Assembly (NCBI RefSeq): GCF_000760295.1
Contig: NZ_JNBA01000039.1
Coordinates: 124,001-188,000 of the forward strand
Source: Prochlorococcus sp. MIT 0701
Lineage (GTDB): Bacteria > Cyanobacteriota > Cyanobacteriia > PCC-6307 > Cyanobiaceae
Direction: 5' to 3'
Length of the DNA stretch: 64,000 nucleotides
Position numbers and translations under genes: made by a program. The notes under the pieces are model-generated. The model ran no database searches, was not told where the DNA came from, and was given only the letters and a program-made list of their open reading frames with translations. Position 1 is the stretch's first letter. Every line of letters starts with the position of its first letter. This document shows, in pieces, positions 47,990 through 58,329 of the stretch.

Positions 47990-49633
47990 ATGAGCTCCCG
48001 CTTTGATCGCCGTTCAGGAAACCCCCCTCGCGGTGGTCGTCCTAGAGGAGGGCGCCCTGGTGGCATCCGACGGGATGGCGATGGGGACTCTGGTCGATCT
48101 GCTTACGGAAGCCGCTCTTCCGGCAGCCGCCCTTCGGGTGGTCGTTCCTCTGGACCGCGAGGGGTGTATCGCTCCAAGCCTGATGGAGAAGCTGGTGATA
48201 GCCCTTCAAAAGTATTCAATGGTGAGAGCTCTGGGCAGGGCCGTTTCAACCAGGACCGTCCTCGATCTGAGCAGGGTCGTTTTAGCCGGGATCGTCCTCG
48301 CTCTGAGCAGGGCCGTTTTAGCCGGGATCGTCCTCGCTCTGAGCAGGGCCGTTCAAGTGGCACTGACAGAAAAGAGGCTCGTCGATTTCGTAATGAGAGA
48401 CCATTACGACGTAGTAGCGATGAACGGTTAGGGCGACGTCCCTCTTTGGGAGAACGTTCACGTCCTGCAGAAAGGCAGTTGCCTTCAAAAAGATTAGATC
48501 CATCTACTTCGGATCGTGTTCCAGAGGCAGAAGCTTTCGGACCGGCTGCTGCCGATGATTTGCTTTGGGGACGTCATGCCAGCCAAGCTGCTCTGGAAGC
48601 TGGGCGTCCGATTCATCGCATCTGGTGCACATCAGATTTACGAAGCGCACCAAGGTTTTTGCAATTGCTTCGTGAGGCCAAATCCTCAGGAGTACTTGTG
48701 GAAGAGGTCACCTGGGCTCGCCTCGGTCAACTCACAGGTGGTGCTGTGCATCAAGGAATTGTTCTGCAGACTGCTGCAGCGGAGACCCTTGATTTGCAAA
48801 GTCTGATCGAGGGATGTACGGGTCTAGGGGAATCGCCCCTTTTGCTTGCCCTCGATGGCTTAACGGATCCCCACAATCTCGGCGCCATTATTCGTTCTGC
48901 AGAGGCTCTTGGCGCCCATGGGGTTGTTCTCCCACAACGACGAAGTGCTGGTCTCACTGGTTCGGTGGCCAAGGTTGCAGCAGGCGCTTTGGAACATCTA
49001 CCAGTAGCGCGTGTCGTGAATCTCAATCGCTCTCTAGAAGCGATGAAGCAGGCGGGATATCGAGTTATTGGCCTGGCGGAGGAAGGGGACGTCACCCTTC
49101 CTGATGTCGATCTAGACGGACCTTTAGTGATCGTGACGGGATCCGAGAAGCAGGGGATCTCTCTGCTGACTCGTCGCCATTGCGATCAGCTTGTACGCGT
49201 TCCATTACGCGGGGTTACTCCCAGCCTGAATGCCTCTGTTGCTACTGCGATGTGTTTATACGAGGTTGCTCGTCGTGGCTGGATGAAGGGGGTTCATGGC
49301 CAAACTCCCTCTCCCAGGATCGTGCGGCCTCAATGCCCTTTGCCGGCCATCTCTTGCGACTCCATTTCCGTGGAGTCAGAACCCATTGCCAAGTCCAATA
49401 ATTCCCCAATCCATCAGCCCGATGAGATTGAGCGGTTTGGTGAGGCTTTGCCGTCCAGCTTGGCTACCCAGCAACTTTGTTCCAAAGATGTTCAGCCGCC
49501 GATGGATCCCCAAATAGGGGATTTGCAGGCAGAAAGAACTTCGATTGAGGATGAGGATTTGCTGACCAGTCAGCATTGCAATTTTGACGTTCGTGAGGAT
49601 CAGTCACCTGATGATGAGAGTGTTCAGCGTTGA
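47990..49633 (+). CDS. SpoU/TrmH rRNA methyltransferase with repeat-rich head
   Basis: A 547-residue protein. The catalytic part (about residues 180-440) has the SpoU/TrmH motifs LDGLTDPHNLGAIIRSAEALG, VIVTGSEKQGI and LNASVATAM, typical of 2'-O-ribose methyltransferases acting on 23S rRNA (RlmB-like). The first about 175 residues are an Arg/Gly/Ser-rich low-complexity region with three 12-residue tandem repeats. About 110 acidic residues follow the catalytic domain, which is longer than usual. The RNA target is unknown. The DUF1816 open frame overlaps the 3' end. Confidence 0.9.
   Translation: MSSRFDRRSGNPPRGGRPRGGRPGGIRRDGDGDSGRSAYGSRSSGSRPSGGRSSGPRGVYRSKPDGEAGDSPSKVFNGESSGQGRFNQDRPRSEQGRFSRDRPRSEQGRFSRDRPRSEQGRSSGTDRKEARRFRNERPLRRSSDERLGRRPSLGERSRPAERQLPSKRLDPSTSDRVPEAEAFGPAAADDLLWGRHASQAALEAGRPIHRIWCTSDLRSAPRFLQLLREAKSSGVLVEEVTWARLGQLTGGAVHQGIVLQTAAAETLDLQSLIEGCTGLGESPLLLALDGLTDPHNLGAIIRSAEALGAHGVVLPQRRSAGLTGSVAKVAAGALEHLPVARVVNLNRSLEAMKQAGYRVIGLAEEGDVTLPDVDLDGPLVIVTGSEKQGISLLTRRHCDQLVRVPLRGVTPSLNASVATAMCLYEVARRGWMKGVHGQTPSPRIVRPQCPLPAISCDSISVESEPIAKSNNSPIHQPDEIERFGEALPSSLATQQLCSKDVQPPMDPQIGDLQAERTSIEDEDLLTSQHCNFDVREDQSPDDESVQR
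48236..48343 (+). repeat. Three 36-bp tandem repeats inside the SpoU gene
   Basis: Three direct copies of a 36-bp unit encode QGRFxxDRPRSE three times (residues 83-118 of the methyltransferase), followed by a fourth partial copy (QGRSSG). Units two and three are almost identical in DNA. The first differs in the middle (NQ for SR). Confidence 0.9.
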
Positions 49634-49716
49634 TCCAAAAGTTCCGTTGCAGCCGTCAGCGGAACACCAATTGGAACATGACGAGGCAAAATAAGGGTCA
49701 TCCGCAAACCTCAATC

Positions 49717-49974
49717 ATGGGCTCATTGATTAGGCCGCTGCGTAGCCTCGTCAATGGCTTTGGTTTGGCTTGGTGGGCCAGGGTTGAAACCCGTGAACCA
49801 AATGTCACCTATTGGTTCGGCCCTTTTGTGACTCGAAAGAGTCTTGAGGTCAAGCTATCGACCTTCGTTGCGGATCTCTCTTTAGAGGGACCTGCGTCTG
49901 TGAATCACACCCTCTTGCGTTGCCGTCGCGTTGAGCCGCTGACGATCACAGTCGAAGGCTGGTCAGACGACTGA
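49717..49974 (+). CDS. Small DUF1816 protein
   Basis: An 85-residue protein with NGFGLAWWARVETREPNVTYWFGPFVTRKS, matching the DUF1816 family (in pieces: GLAWW, VTYWFGPF, and a PASVNHTLLRC tail). The family is related to CpcD-like phycobilisome linker/domain proteins, but here there are no phycobilisome genes. I chose the start MGSLIRPLRSL; in-frame ATGs at 49678 and codons upstream also exist. Function unknown. Confidence 0.78.
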   Translation: MGSLIRPLRSLVNGFGLAWWARVETREPNVTYWFGPFVTRKSLEVKLSTFVADLSLEGPASVNHTLLRCRRVEPLTITVEGWSDD

Positions 49975-50010
49975 TAGCGTCGCTTCTGCACAGCACAGCA
50001 CCGCAAGCCG

Positions 50011-51471
50011 ATGGCGATCGCTGAATGGCGTCAGCAACTAAAGCTCGGCGAGGTTTCCGCCAGGGAACTCACAGATCACCAACTCGCTCGTATCGCAGTG
50101 GTGGATCCCACGCTGCACGCTTTTCTGGATATCACAGCAGAGCGAGCTCGGGCCGATGCCGATCGCATCGATGAGGCCTTGGCTGCGGGTGAGTCTCTGC
50201 CACCGCTGGCTGGTGTTCCTTTGGCAATTAAGGACAACCTCTGCACGAAAGGAATACGGACCACATGTTCCAGTCGAATGCTGGAAACCTTTGTGCCGCC
50301 CTATGAATCCACCGTCACTGAGCGCCTCTGGCAGGCCGGTGCTGTGCTTCTCGGGAAAACAAATCTCGATGAGTTCGCCATGGGTAGCTCGACCGAGACA
50401 TCTGCGTTTGGGGCTACGTCCAATCCCTGGGATGTCAGCCGTGTGCCGGGTGGCAGTTCTGGTGGCAGTGCAGCAGCTGTTGCGGCAGGTGAATGCATGG
50501 CTGCCTTGGGTTCAGATACTGGGGGCTCAATCCGTCAGCCCGCTTCATTTTGTGGGGTCGTAGGCCTTAAACCCACCTATGGCCGTGTCAGTCGTTGGGG
50601 TTTGGTGGCTTTTGCCAGTTCTCTTGATCAGGTTGGACCATTCACGACCAACGTGGCCGATGCTGCTGAGCTTTTGCAAGTGATCGCAGGATCTGATCCT
50701 CGAGACTCAACTTGTCTCAATGTTGCTGTTCCCGATTATTGCGCTGCCCTTTCGCAACCAATGTCTGGTGTACGCATCGGCTTGATTCGAGAGTGCTTTG
50801 ATCAGAACGGCTTGGATGCGCAAGTGAAGAGAACAGTTTTGGAAGCTGCAGAGAAGCTGCAATCCTTGGGAGCGGAACTCGTTGAGGTGAGTTGTCCACG
50901 CTTTAGCGATGGCATCGCCACGTATTACGTCATTGCCCCGTCAGAGGCTTCAGCCAACTTGGCGCGGTACGACGGTGTGAAATACGGCTACCGAGCTGAA
51001 GGAGCTGATGCTCTAGCCGCGATGACAGCCCGAAGTCGCGCAGAGGGTTTTGGTAGCGAGGTGCAGCGACGCATCCTGATCGGCACCTATGCCCTTTCGG
51101 CTGGTTACATGGATGCTTACTACAAAAAAGCCCAGCAGGTCCGCACATTGATCCGTCAGGATTTTGATGCTGCCTTCCAAACGGTCGATGTGCTGCTGAC
51201 ACCCACATCACCTACCACTGCATTCCAAGTCGGGGCCCACGCTGATGATCCACTTGCCATGTACCTGGCTGACCTGCTGACCATTCCAGCCAACCTGGCT
51301 GGCTTGCCTGCTATCAGTCTTCCCTGTGGATTCGATGACGATGGCCTTCCAATCGGGGTGCAGTTGATTGCCAATGTGCTGGAGGAGTCGCGCCTCCTAC
51401 AAGTGGCTTTTCACTATGAGCAAGCAGCAAACGTGATGGCAAATCACCCGCAGGGCAACTTCATTCCCTAA
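50011..51471 (+). CDS. gatA: Glutamyl-tRNA(Gln) amidotransferase subunit A
   Basis: A 486-residue amidase that, with GatB and GatC, converts Glu-tRNA(Gln) to Gln-tRNA(Gln). The Ser-cisSer-Lys triad is K74 (LAIKDNL), S149 (GGSSGGSA) and S173 ([11 protein letters not shown]). Length and motif spacing match GatA. It is on the same strand as dnaE with 76 bp between them. Confidence 0.97.
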   Translation: MAIAEWRQQLKLGEVSARELTDHQLARIAVVDPTLHAFLDITAERARADADRIDEALAAGESLPPLAGVPLAIKDNLCTKGIRTTCSSRMLETFVPPYESTVTERLWQAGAVLLGKTNLDEFAMGSSTETSAFGATSNPWDVSRVPGGSSGGSAAAVAAGECMAALGSDTGGSIRQPASFCGVVGLKPTYGRVSRWGLVAFASSLDQVGPFTTNVADAAELLQVIAGSDPRDSTCLNVAVPDYCAALSQPMSGVRIGLIRECFDQNGLDAQVKRTVLEAAEKLQSLGAELVEVSCPRFSDGIATYYVIAPSEASANLARYDGVKYGYRAEGADALAAMTARSRAEGFGSEVQRRILIGTYALSAGYMDAYYKKAQQVRTLIRQDFDAAFQTVDVLLTPTSPTTAFQVGAHADDPLAMYLADLLTIPANLAGLPAISLPCGFDDDGLPIGVQLIANVLEESRLLQVAFHYEQAANVMANHPQGNFIP

Positions 51472-51547
51472 AAGATCTCTTGCGCTAGATGCAGCGTTTA
51501 GCGACTTGACTAACCCTGCATCTTGCGCCTCCTCCTAGGCTGGGGGC

Positions 51548-54500
51548 ATGGCATTCGTTCCTCTTCACAACCACAGCGACTACAGCCTTCTGGACGGAGC
51601 CACACAGCTCCCCCAGATGGTGAAGCGAGCCAAGGAGCTAGGCATGCCTGCTCTGGCGCTCACCGACCACGGTGTGATGTATGGCGCCATTGAACTGCTG
51701 AAGCTTTGCAAGAACGCTGAGATCAAACCGATCATCGGCAATGAGATGTATGTGATCAACGGGTCCATTGAGGATCCGCAACCGAAGAAGGAGCGTCGTT
51801 ATCACCTGGTGGTGCTTGCAAAAAACGCTGTTGGCTATCGCAATCTTGTGAAACTCACCAGCATTAGCCATCTGCGCGGTATGCGCGGCCGGGGCATCTT
51901 TGCCAGGCCATGCATTGATAAAGAACAGCTCAAGGCCTATAGCGAGGGATTAATGGTTGCCACCGCTTGTCTTGGTGGGGAGATCCCCCAGGCCATCTTG
52001 CGCGGTCGCACTGATGTAGCAAGGGATGTGGCCCGTTGGTACCAGGAGGTCTTTGGCAAAGACTTCTATCTCGAAGTTCAGGATCACGGCTCGCCGGAAG
52101 ACCGAATCGTCAATGTAGAGATTGTGAACATCGCCAAGGAGCTAGGGATTGACCTGATTGCGACCAATGACGCCCATTACCTCAGCAAGAACGATGTAGA
52201 GGCCCATGACGCCCTGCTTTGTGTGCTTACAGGCAAGTTGATCAGTGATGAGAAGCGTCTGCGCTACACAGGTACTGAATACATCAAGTCTGAACAGGAG
52301 ATGGGACGGCTGTTCGCCGATCATCTCGAGCCTGATGTGCTGCAAGAGGCTATTGCTAACACAGCAGCCGTTGCCGAAAAGGTTGAGGAATACTCAATCC
52401 TCGGTAGTTATCAGATGCCTCGTTTCCCGATTCCTGAAGGACATAGCGCCGTGAGTTACCTACAGGAGGTCTCTGAGCAGGGGCTACGGCAACGGTTGGG
52501 ACTGGCATCGGCAGATCCAATTGATGACCAGTACGGCGAAAGGCTCACTTATGAGCTGGGTGTGATGGAACAAATGGGCTTTCCCACCTATTTCCTGGTG
52601 GTATGGGATTACATCCGCTTTGCACGTGAACAGGGCATTCCAGTAGGACCAGGGAGGGGGTCAGCCGCTGGCTCACTAGTGGCATATGCCCTTGGCATCA
52701 CCAACATTGACCCTGTTCAAAACGGATTGTTATTTGAGCGATTCCTTAATCCTGAGCGTAAGTCGATGCCTGATATTGACACTGATTTCTGTATTGAACG
52801 TCGTGGTGAGGTGATCGACTATGTGACGCGTCGTTATGGCGAAGACAAGGTTGCTCAAATTATCACTTTTAACCGGATGACCTCCAAGGCCGTCTTGAAG
52901 GATGTCGCCCGGGTGCTTGATATTCCCTATGGAGATGCCGATCGACTTGCCAAGCTTATTCCCGTAGTAAGGGGAAAACCTACAAAGCTAGCTGCGATGA
53001 TCGGAAGCGATTCGCCGAATGCTGAATTCCGTGAGAAGTATCAGAACGATCCAGTAGTTACTAAATGGGTCGATATGGCGATGCGCATTGAAGGTACAAA
53101 TAAAACCTTTGGTGTTCATGCCGCTGGAGTCGTCATTGCTGCTGAGCCCCTGGATGATCTTGTACCCCTTCAGCGTAATAACGATGGACAGGTGATTACT
53201 CAATACTTCATGGAGGATGTGGAGTCGATGGGGTTATTAAAGATGGATTTTCTTGGGCTCAAGAATCTCACCATGATTGACAAAACACTTGAGCTTGTTG
53301 AAGTCAGCAGTGGAGAGAGAATTGATCCTGACCAATTGCCACCAGAGGATCCTGAAACCTTTGCATTACTTGCAAGAGGAGATCTTGAGGGCATTTTTCA
53401 ACTTGAATCAAGTGGGATGAGACAGATTGTGCGCGACCTTCGCCCCTCATCTCTTGAAGATATCTCCTCAATTTTAGCTTTGTACAGACCAGGTCCTTTG
53501 GATGCCGGATTAATTCCAAAGTTTATCAATCGGAAACATGGGCGAGAGGCAATTGATTTTGCTCATGCTGCCCTTGAACCAATCCTTAAGGAGACTTACG
53601 GGATCATGGTTTATCAGGAACAGATCATGAAGATTGCCCAGGATCTTGCTGGTTATTCTCTGGGCGAAGCTGACTTGCTACGGCGTGCAATGGGCAAGAA
53701 GAAGGTTTCAGAGATGCAGAAACATCGCAGTATTTTTGTTGAAGGTGCAAGTCGAAGTGGTGTTGATCAGAAGGTCGCCGATGAGCTTTTCGACCAAATG
53801 GTTTTATTCGCCGAATATTGCTTCAACAAGAGTCACTCGACGGCTTATGGCGCTGTTACTTATCAAACTGCCTATTTAAAGGCACATTATCCAGTTGCCT
53901 ATATGGCGTCATTACTGACAGTAAATGCTGGCGCTAGTGACAAGGTGCAGCGCTATATCTCGAATTGCAATGCGATGGGGATTGAAGTGATGCCGCCAGA
54001 TGTGAATGCTTCTGGGATTGATTTCACCCCTGCTGGTGATCGCATCTTGTTTGGTCTTTCTGCTGTGCGAAATCTTGGCGATGGTGCAATCAGGCAGCTA
54101 ATTGCCAATCGAGATGGTGATGGCCCCTTTATCTCCCTTGCCGATCTCTGTGATCGTCTGCCCTCCAATGTTCTGAATCGTCGCGGGTTGGAATCTCTTA
54201 TTCATTGCGGAGCCCTGGATGCCATAGACCCTGAATCGAACCGGGCCCAGTTAATTGCCGACTTGGAGCTTCTAATTAACTGGGCTGCTTCTCGTGCCCG
54301 TGATCGACTGAGTGGTCAGGGGAACCTATTTGATCTTGTGGCTGCAGCAGCAGACGAGCAAACTTCTGATGAGCTGAGCACTGCACCCAAGGCAGCACCG
54401 GTTCCCGACTACCCACCGACTGAAAAGCTGAGACTTGAAAAAGAGTTGGTTGGTTTCTACCTTTCTGATCACCCTCTCAAGCAGCTCACTGCTCCAGCTC

Positions 54501-55063
54501 AATTGCTGGCGCCCATTGGTCTTGCCAGCCTTGAGGATCAGCCTGACAAGGCGAAGATCAGTGTAATCACGATGCTGACGGAGATGCGCCAAGTCACAAC
54601 CCGCAAGGGCGATCGCATGGCAGTTCTCAAGATTGAGGATCTCACCGGTGGTTGCGAAGCCGTGGTGTTCCCCAAGAGCTATGCCCGTCTATCAGATCAC
54701 CTCATGCTGGAAGCGCGACTGCTCATCTGGGCCTCTGTTGATCGTCGCGACGACCGTACCCAATTAATCATTGATGATTGCCGCGCCATCGATGACCTAC
54801 GACTGCTGTTGGTGGAGTTAATGCCGGATGAAGCCTGTGACATCACAGTGCAGCACAGGCTTCGGGAATGTTTGCATCAGCATCGCCCAGCCAAGGATGA
54901 ATTTGGCGTGCGGGTACCCGTGGTGGCAGCGGTTCGTCAGGGACCCCAGGTGCGTTACGTATGCCTAGGTCATCAGTTCTGCGTTCGTGACGCTTCTGCT
55001 GCACTCAGTTCACTTCAACAGCAAGCTTTCAAAGCTCGATGCAGCGACCGACTATTTGTCTGA
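51548..55063 (+). CDS. dnaE: DNA polymerase III alpha subunit
   Basis: An 1171-residue replicative polymerase. The N-terminal PHP domain opens [16 protein letters not shown]. The palm catalytic aspartates lie in PDIDTDF (D409 and D411 region). A later [10 protein letters not shown] segment and the helix-hairpin-helix and OB-fold domains (around 990-1080, [16 protein letters not shown]) follow in the usual order. Length is normal for the cyanobacterial DnaE with no intein split here. Confidence 0.97.
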   Translation: MAFVPLHNHSDYSLLDGATQLPQMVKRAKELGMPALALTDHGVMYGAIELLKLCKNAEIKPIIGNEMYVINGSIEDPQPKKERRYHLVVLAKNAVGYRNLVKLTSISHLRGMRGRGIFARPCIDKEQLKAYSEGLMVATACLGGEIPQAILRGRTDVARDVARWYQEVFGKDFYLEVQDHGSPEDRIVNVEIVNIAKELGIDLIATNDAHYLSKNDVEAHDALLCVLTGKLISDEKRLRYTGTEYIKSEQEMGRLFADHLEPDVLQEAIANTAAVAEKVEEYSILGSYQMPRFPIPEGHSAVSYLQEVSEQGLRQRLGLASADPIDDQYGERLTYELGVMEQMGFPTYFLVVWDYIRFAREQGIPVGPGRGSAAGSLVAYALGITNIDPVQNGLLFERFLNPERKSMPDIDTDFCIERRGEVIDYVTRRYGEDKVAQIITFNRMTSKAVLKDVARVLDIPYGDADRLAKLIPVVRGKPTKLAAMIGSDSPNAEFREKYQNDPVVTKWVDMAMRIEGTNKTFGVHAAGVVIAAEPLDDLVPLQRNNDGQVITQYFMEDVESMGLLKMDFLGLKNLTMIDKTLELVEVSSGERIDPDQLPPEDPETFALLARGDLEGIFQLESSGMRQIVRDLRPSSLEDISSILALYRPGPLDAGLIPKFINRKHGREAIDFAHAALEPILKETYGIMVYQEQIMKIAQDLAGYSLGEADLLRRAMGKKKVSEMQKHRSIFVEGASRSGVDQKVADELFDQMVLFAEYCFNKSHSTAYGAVTYQTAYLKAHYPVAYMASLLTVNAGASDKVQRYISNCNAMGIEVMPPDVNASGIDFTPAGDRILFGLSAVRNLGDGAIRQLIANRDGDGPFISLADLCDRLPSNVLNRRGLESLIHCGALDAIDPESNRAQLIADLELLINWAASRARDRLSGQGNLFDLVAAAADEQTSDELSTAPKAAPVPDYPPTEKLRLEKELVGFYLSDHPLKQLTAPAQLLAPIGLASLEDQPDKAKISVITMLTEMRQVTTRKGDRMAVLKIEDLTGGCEAVVFPKSYARLSDHLMLEARLLIWASVDRRDDRTQLIIDDCRAIDDLRLLLVELMPDEACDITVQHRLRECLHQHRPAKDEFGVRVPVVAAVRQGPQVRYVCLGHQFCVRDASAALSSLQQQAFKARCSDRLFV

Positions 55064-55537
55064 TGTTTGTCCTGATTCCTTTGGCTTGATCTCTGATTTT
55101 GAGGCTGGTTGATTAGCTTTGATTGAATCGCGCATTCTTCCTATGTTGCGACGAATGTGTTCCAGTCCAAGCAGGCTGCCTGGGGCATCTTCCCAACTAG
55201 CAGATAGAACCCCATAACTCAGTCCTATCAGGCCAAAGAGGAAGCAGGCTCCTGAGCTGATCAGCGTGATCAATGGTGAGATATCAGCAATGCCGCGGCT
55301 CACAATCAGATAACTAGCGACAAAAACGCCCATCCCTGCAGCAGTAGGCAGACCGGAAGCGAAGATCACGCGCCGCAGCATGCGATTGGCCACCGGCTTT
55401 GGAATGGCCTGCTGACTGCTGGAGGTCGCTTTTGCTTTCTTGATCTTTGGCGATTTGGATCCCATTTGCGGCAGGCTTTTGTTGGCCGTTCCGCTCTTTT
55501 CTGGCCCGAAAGGCATAGCTTTGCTTCGTTCGGCCAT
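55052..55537 (-). CDS. PAM68-like photosystem II assembly protein
   Basis: A 161-residue protein with the family hallmark [13 protein letters not shown], then two membrane segments (about residues 58-78 and 85-110) and a basic, soluble C-terminus ([16 protein letters not shown]). It matches PAM68 (DUF3464), which helps early assembly of photosystem II in plants and cyanobacteria. The last 12 bp of dnaE overlap its end, on the other strand. It is a few dozen bp from rpsO. Confidence 0.85.
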   Translation of the reverse strand: MAERSKAMPFGPEKSGTANKSLPQMGSKSPKIKKAKATSSSQQAIPKPVANRMLRRVIFASGLPTAAGMGVFVASYLIVSRGIADISPLITLISSGACFLFGLIGLSYGVLSASWEDAPGSLLGLEHIRRNIGRMRDSIKANQPASKSEIKPKESGQTSDK

Positions 55538-55573
55538 CTGCTTAAGAATTAGAGGGAAATCGCCAAAAGGGAT

Positions 55574-55843
55574 TTAACCGCGGATGCCTAGTTTGGTGAT
55601 CAGGCCGTTGTAGCGCTGTTCACTTTTTCCGCGTACATAACTGAGCAGGCGCTTGCGACGACCAATCATCTTGAGCAGTCCCTGCCGGGATGAGAAGTCG
55701 TGCTTGTTCTCCTGCAGGTGCGAGCTGAGCTTTGTAATCCGCTCGCTAAGCATTGCCACTTGCACTTCCACAGACCCCGTATCGGTGCCATGGGTTTGGT
55801 TGGCGTTGATTAGCTGTTGCTTTTCTGTTGTATCGAGCGACAT
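55574..55843 (-). CDS. rpsO: 30S ribosomal protein S15
   Basis: An 89-residue small-subunit protein matching uS15 along its length: [23 protein letters not shown]-like helix [17 protein letters not shown], and [14 protein letters not shown]. It binds 16S rRNA early in assembly. Its own mRNA leader is a site of self-control in other bacteria, but the leader here cannot be judged. It lies between PAM68 and ruvA on the same strand. Confidence 0.97.
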   Translation of the reverse strand: MSLDTTEKQQLINANQTHGTDTGSVEVQVAMLSERITKLSSHLQENKHDFSSRQGLLKMIGRRKRLLSYVRGKSEQRYNGLITKLGIRG

Positions 55844-55901
55844 GCTTGGCGTTTTGCCCTAAGAGACCAAAAAAACAATCTAACTCTTTGAGGACCATTG
55901 T

Positions 55902-56579
55902 TTAGGCAGCTTCCTGACTGAGCCAGCGCAGGCATGCTCTCAGCCAGGCGTCAGTGTCGTCGATGGAGGGGACAGGCTCAGGCGCTTCCCTGGCTCCTAT
56001 TGCAACACCACTGGCCACAGCCCTTATGGCACGGCGTATTTCAAGATCTTCGTAACCAAGGCCCCCGAGGGTGATCTGTAGCTCATGCAGACTTGAATCC
56101 TTGAGCTGATGCGAATCGTTGACGTCGTTTTCCACCAGGGACATTCCTGGATCAAGACAACTAAATTCAGCCAACTTTGTGCGTAATTCCACCGCAAGAC
56201 GTTCGGCTGTGCGTTTGCCTACCCCTTGAGCCTGACAAAGCTTGCGTAGGTCTCCCTGCACAATGGCCTCTACAAGTTCTCCGGTCTGACATTCCTCTAG
56301 AAGGGCTAGAGCCATCTGGGGCCCTACTCCGCTAACACCGATCAAGGTACGAAACAAGTCGCGTTCTCGTCGTTCCGGGAAGCCAAACAAGCTGGATCCA
56401 TCATCACGCTGCACCTGATGGATCCAGAGGATGAATGTGTTTTGCCCGTGCTCCATTTCGCTGAGATGGCGCGGTGCAATCTGAACCTCGTAGCCAACAC
56501 CAGCACATGCCAGAACGACTCCTTGCCGAGTCCCTTGCTGCCAGGCTTCTACTTTTTGCCCTTGCAGCCAGCCGATCAT
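55902..56579 (-). CDS. ruvA: Holliday-junction helicase subunit RuvA
   Basis: A 225-residue protein that binds four-way junctions and loads RuvB for branch migration. It starts MIGWLQGQ, has the N-terminal OB-fold ([13 protein letters not shown]), two helix-hairpin-helix motifs ([16 protein letters not shown] and [15 protein letters not shown]), and a C-terminal domain ([20 protein letters not shown]) that contacts RuvB. I chose this start over the Met eight codons upstream (56603). Confidence 0.95.
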   Translation of the reverse strand: MIGWLQGQKVEAWQQGTRQGVVLACAGVGYEVQIAPRHLSEMEHGQNTFILWIHQVQRDDGSSLFGFPERRERDLFRTLIGVSGVGPQMALALLEECQTGELVEAIVQGDLRKLCQAQGVGKRTAERLAVELRTKLAEFSCLDPGMSLVENDVNDSHQLKDSSLHELQITLGGLGYEDLEIRRAIRAVASGVAIGAREAPEPVPSIDDTDAWLRACLRWLSQEAA

Positions 56580-57321
56580 GAGATTGCTCTTGATGTCATC
56601 CATGCTGCCTGATCTGTCCAGCCTCTGCTTGATCGTTCGAAGTCCTGCTCAGAGCTTCTAGAGCTTGTTTTGCTTTTCGTGAGCGGTCTAAAACTCAATT
56701 CCTGCAATAGTTATCAGTAGCCTCGCCAATGACTGTCCGCCAGAAACCCTGGCCACTACAGATTGAGTTATTGCAAACGGCTATTACCAGTCCCCTAGAT
56801 CTTGAGACGGAGCGTTCAGCAGATAGGAGTCGAGTGCATGTTGAAAAGCGAGATAAAAGTCATCTCGGCAAGAATTAGATCTTCTGGGTAATGAGTCCGT
56901 GTGACTAGCAGCTACCTGGTGATTCACTGCCTGTAGAAAGTTTGTTTGAATATTATCTAGAGCATTTTCCAACAAGGGTGAGTTGCATTTACCTGTCTAT
57001 TTATGACCATCTTCAGAAGAGAAAAGCTAACTATCTACTCAAAGAAAAACTAAAACCTGGACACCTCGTTGTCTATACGTTTGACAAGATTAGACCTCAT
57101 CCACTTACAAAAGCGAGGAGTTCACGAACTCAGCCCTCAGTTAGACAGTCAACAGCAACGGACCTTCTCTAAGGCATATACAATGGATAGATTTTTGCTC
57201 AAAGTTTTATTTCTTTCGCCAATCTTTCATGTTTTAATTGTTTGGATGTCTCATCATCCCCTCACGATCCAATCAAAACGGCTACCTATTGACTGACGAC
57301 ATCTATTAATCCTATAGTCGT
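56580..57321. other. 742-bp region upstream of the small-peptide cluster
   Basis: No gene is convincing. A 49-residue ATG frame at 56729-56878 (+) and ORFs at 56942-57172 and 57069-57296 (+) have no recognisable features and could be chance. The stretch separates the core genes from the peptide cluster and may contain remnants. Confidence 0.4.
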
Positions 57322-57408
57322 TCAGGAAAGCAGGGATTCGTGAGTTCCATTCAATACAACAAAGAGACCCATGAAGATTCCGTCTCTTTTAGATACAGGT
57401 GACTTCAT
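57322..57408 (-). pseudogene. Truncated copy of the small membrane ORF
   Basis: A 28-residue - strand frame beginning MKSPVSKRDGIFMGLFVVL, which matches the start of the 86-residue ORF at 58330-58590 almost residue for residue and then diverges and stops. It lies in the duplicated block that also carries the promoter of the neighbouring peptide gene. It is probably a fragment left by duplication. Confidence 0.65.
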
Positions 57409-57431
57409 TACTTCTTCATAGGGTCTAGCAT

Positions 57432-57437
57432 TACAAT
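57432..57437 (+). promoter_or_regulatory. TACAAT -10-like box before peptide gene 1
   Basis: TACAAT within CATTACAATACCTAG, 18 bases before the ATG at 57456, is kept exactly in a second copy at 58613-58618 with the same spacing before the ATG at 58637. Conservation of both sequence and spacing in an otherwise drifting block suggests it is a functional -10 element. A matching -35 box was not seen. Confidence 0.55.
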
Positions 57438-57455
57438 ACCTAGTACAAACACCTA

Positions 57456-57623
57456 ATGACTGACGAAGAAACGAGGAACTCTCAGTACTGGGAAGAAAGA
57501 TCCGAGGAACTCTCAACTGAACAGTTGAAGGATGTAAGTGGTGGGATTGCCTCAAAGGACATACAACACTCTCTAAAACCCAAGGATGGTTGGAAGGATA
57601 AAGAGAAGGATGGGTTTAACTAA
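57456..57623 (+). CDS. Double-glycine peptide precursor 1
   Basis: A 55-residue ORF, too short for usual length cut-offs. The leader (residues 1-30) ends EELSTEQLKDVSGG, the double-glycine cleavage pattern, and the core (31-55) is lysine/aspartate-rich (KPKDGWKDKEKDGFN) with no cysteine. Related leaders are seen at 57965, 58637, 58900 and 59175. Leaders ending in GG are removed by C39-type peptidases of ABC exporters. No such intact exporter is in this window. The product and action are unknown. Confidence 0.75.
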   Translation: MTDEETRNSQYWEERSEELSTEQLKDVSGGIASKDIQHSLKPKDGWKDKEKDGFN

Positions 57624-57704
57624 AGCATCTTGACTGAACAGATTTGATAGTTAGGACAACCTATTAGATCAATATTTTTCATAATACTATTTGCTTAAAC
57701 CATT

Positions 57705-57849
57705 ATGACTGACCCCAAAGAATACGAAGGCATCAACGAGGAACTCTCCGTTGAAGAGTCTTAGTGGTGGCTTTGCAGGGAGTAACGAAAATATTTTATT
57801 ACCAGAAGACAAAAGAGCTGGAAGTAGCGCTAGGCTTATCAAAGGCTAA
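57705..57849 (+). pseudogene. Frameshifted double-glycine peptide gene
   Basis: The start MTDPKEYEGINEELSVEE matches the leader family, then a small deletion (about the codons for LK) shifts the frame and gives an early stop. In the shifted frame the sequence continues as SLSGGFAGSN... up to RLIKG and a stop at 57847, i.e. the expected GG site and a core without cysteine. The reading frame is broken as written, by one indel, so it is a recent pseudogene or a sequencing error. Confidence 0.75.
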
Positions 57850-57964
57850 CGCGGACCAGCTGTAGAAAATTTACAGGCGCTATTAAATTCAAACTCTACC
57901 GAATTAGATGCAAAATGTATATTCTCCGATAATTGCGAAAAGACTCCCCTCAATAAAGAAAGCT

Positions 57965-58108
57965 ATGACTGACTTCAAAGAAAGCAAAGAAGAAATCAAC
58001 GAAGAACTCTCAACAGACGAGTTGAAGTGTGTTAGTGGTGGGAGGAGATATGAAAATAGTGATTTTCCATTGGATTTAGATGGAGACTCGTCGTTATTTA
58101 AATGTTGA
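57965..58108 (+). CDS. Double-glycine peptide precursor 3
   Basis: A 47-residue peptide with leader ending NEELSTDELKCVSGG and core RRYENSDFPLDLDGDSSLFKC, split here into the acidic FPLDLDGDSS part and a final KC. It is the only member with cysteine (one in the leader at position 22, one at the very end). With only one core cysteine no lanthionine ring network is possible, though a single disulfide or a thioether to leader or partner cannot be excluded. I start it at MTDFKESK; the longer open frame from 57908 lacks the leader form. Confidence 0.75.
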   Translation: MTDFKESKEEINEELSTDELKCVSGGRRYENSDFPLDLDGDSSLFKC

Positions 58109-58120
58109 CAACCATAATAC

Positions 58121-58201
58121 CCATGTGAACACAGACTTAACCCTCGAGGGTTAGGTGGGGGGAATGTCCTGACCCTCCCTCCAGACACCGAAGGAGGATA
58201 A
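58121..58201 (+). pseudogene. Detached core fragment duplicated from peptide 6
   Basis: This stretch in frame reads EHRLNPRGLGGG then NVLTLPPDTEGG and a stop, the same residues as the core of the gene at 59175-59369, but with no leader or start attached. DNA at 58131-58198 matches 59284-59351 over 68 bp with a single difference. It is therefore a core copy without its leader, possibly after a deletion or as donor for core exchange. Confidence 0.8.
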
Positions 58202-58329
58202 TCTATTTGTCTCAAGAGTTAACTGGGTATCAGCTTAACTCTGGAAAGGGTATGAGGAAGCTTCGAGCAGGTGTTCGGTAGGTGAGCTCTACGAACCCAT
58301 AGAAACCTACGACCTAGGACACTACACCC

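Noticed and set aside
48236..48343. Possible CRISPR-like repeat array
   Set aside because: The 36-bp units are contiguous, in-frame and without spacers inside a coding gene, and no cas genes are present.
57904..58215. 103-codon - strand frame across the peptide cluster
   Set aside because: It runs antisense to two members of the peptide family whose leaders are conserved on the + strand; its repeats simply mirror those conserved leaders and cores.
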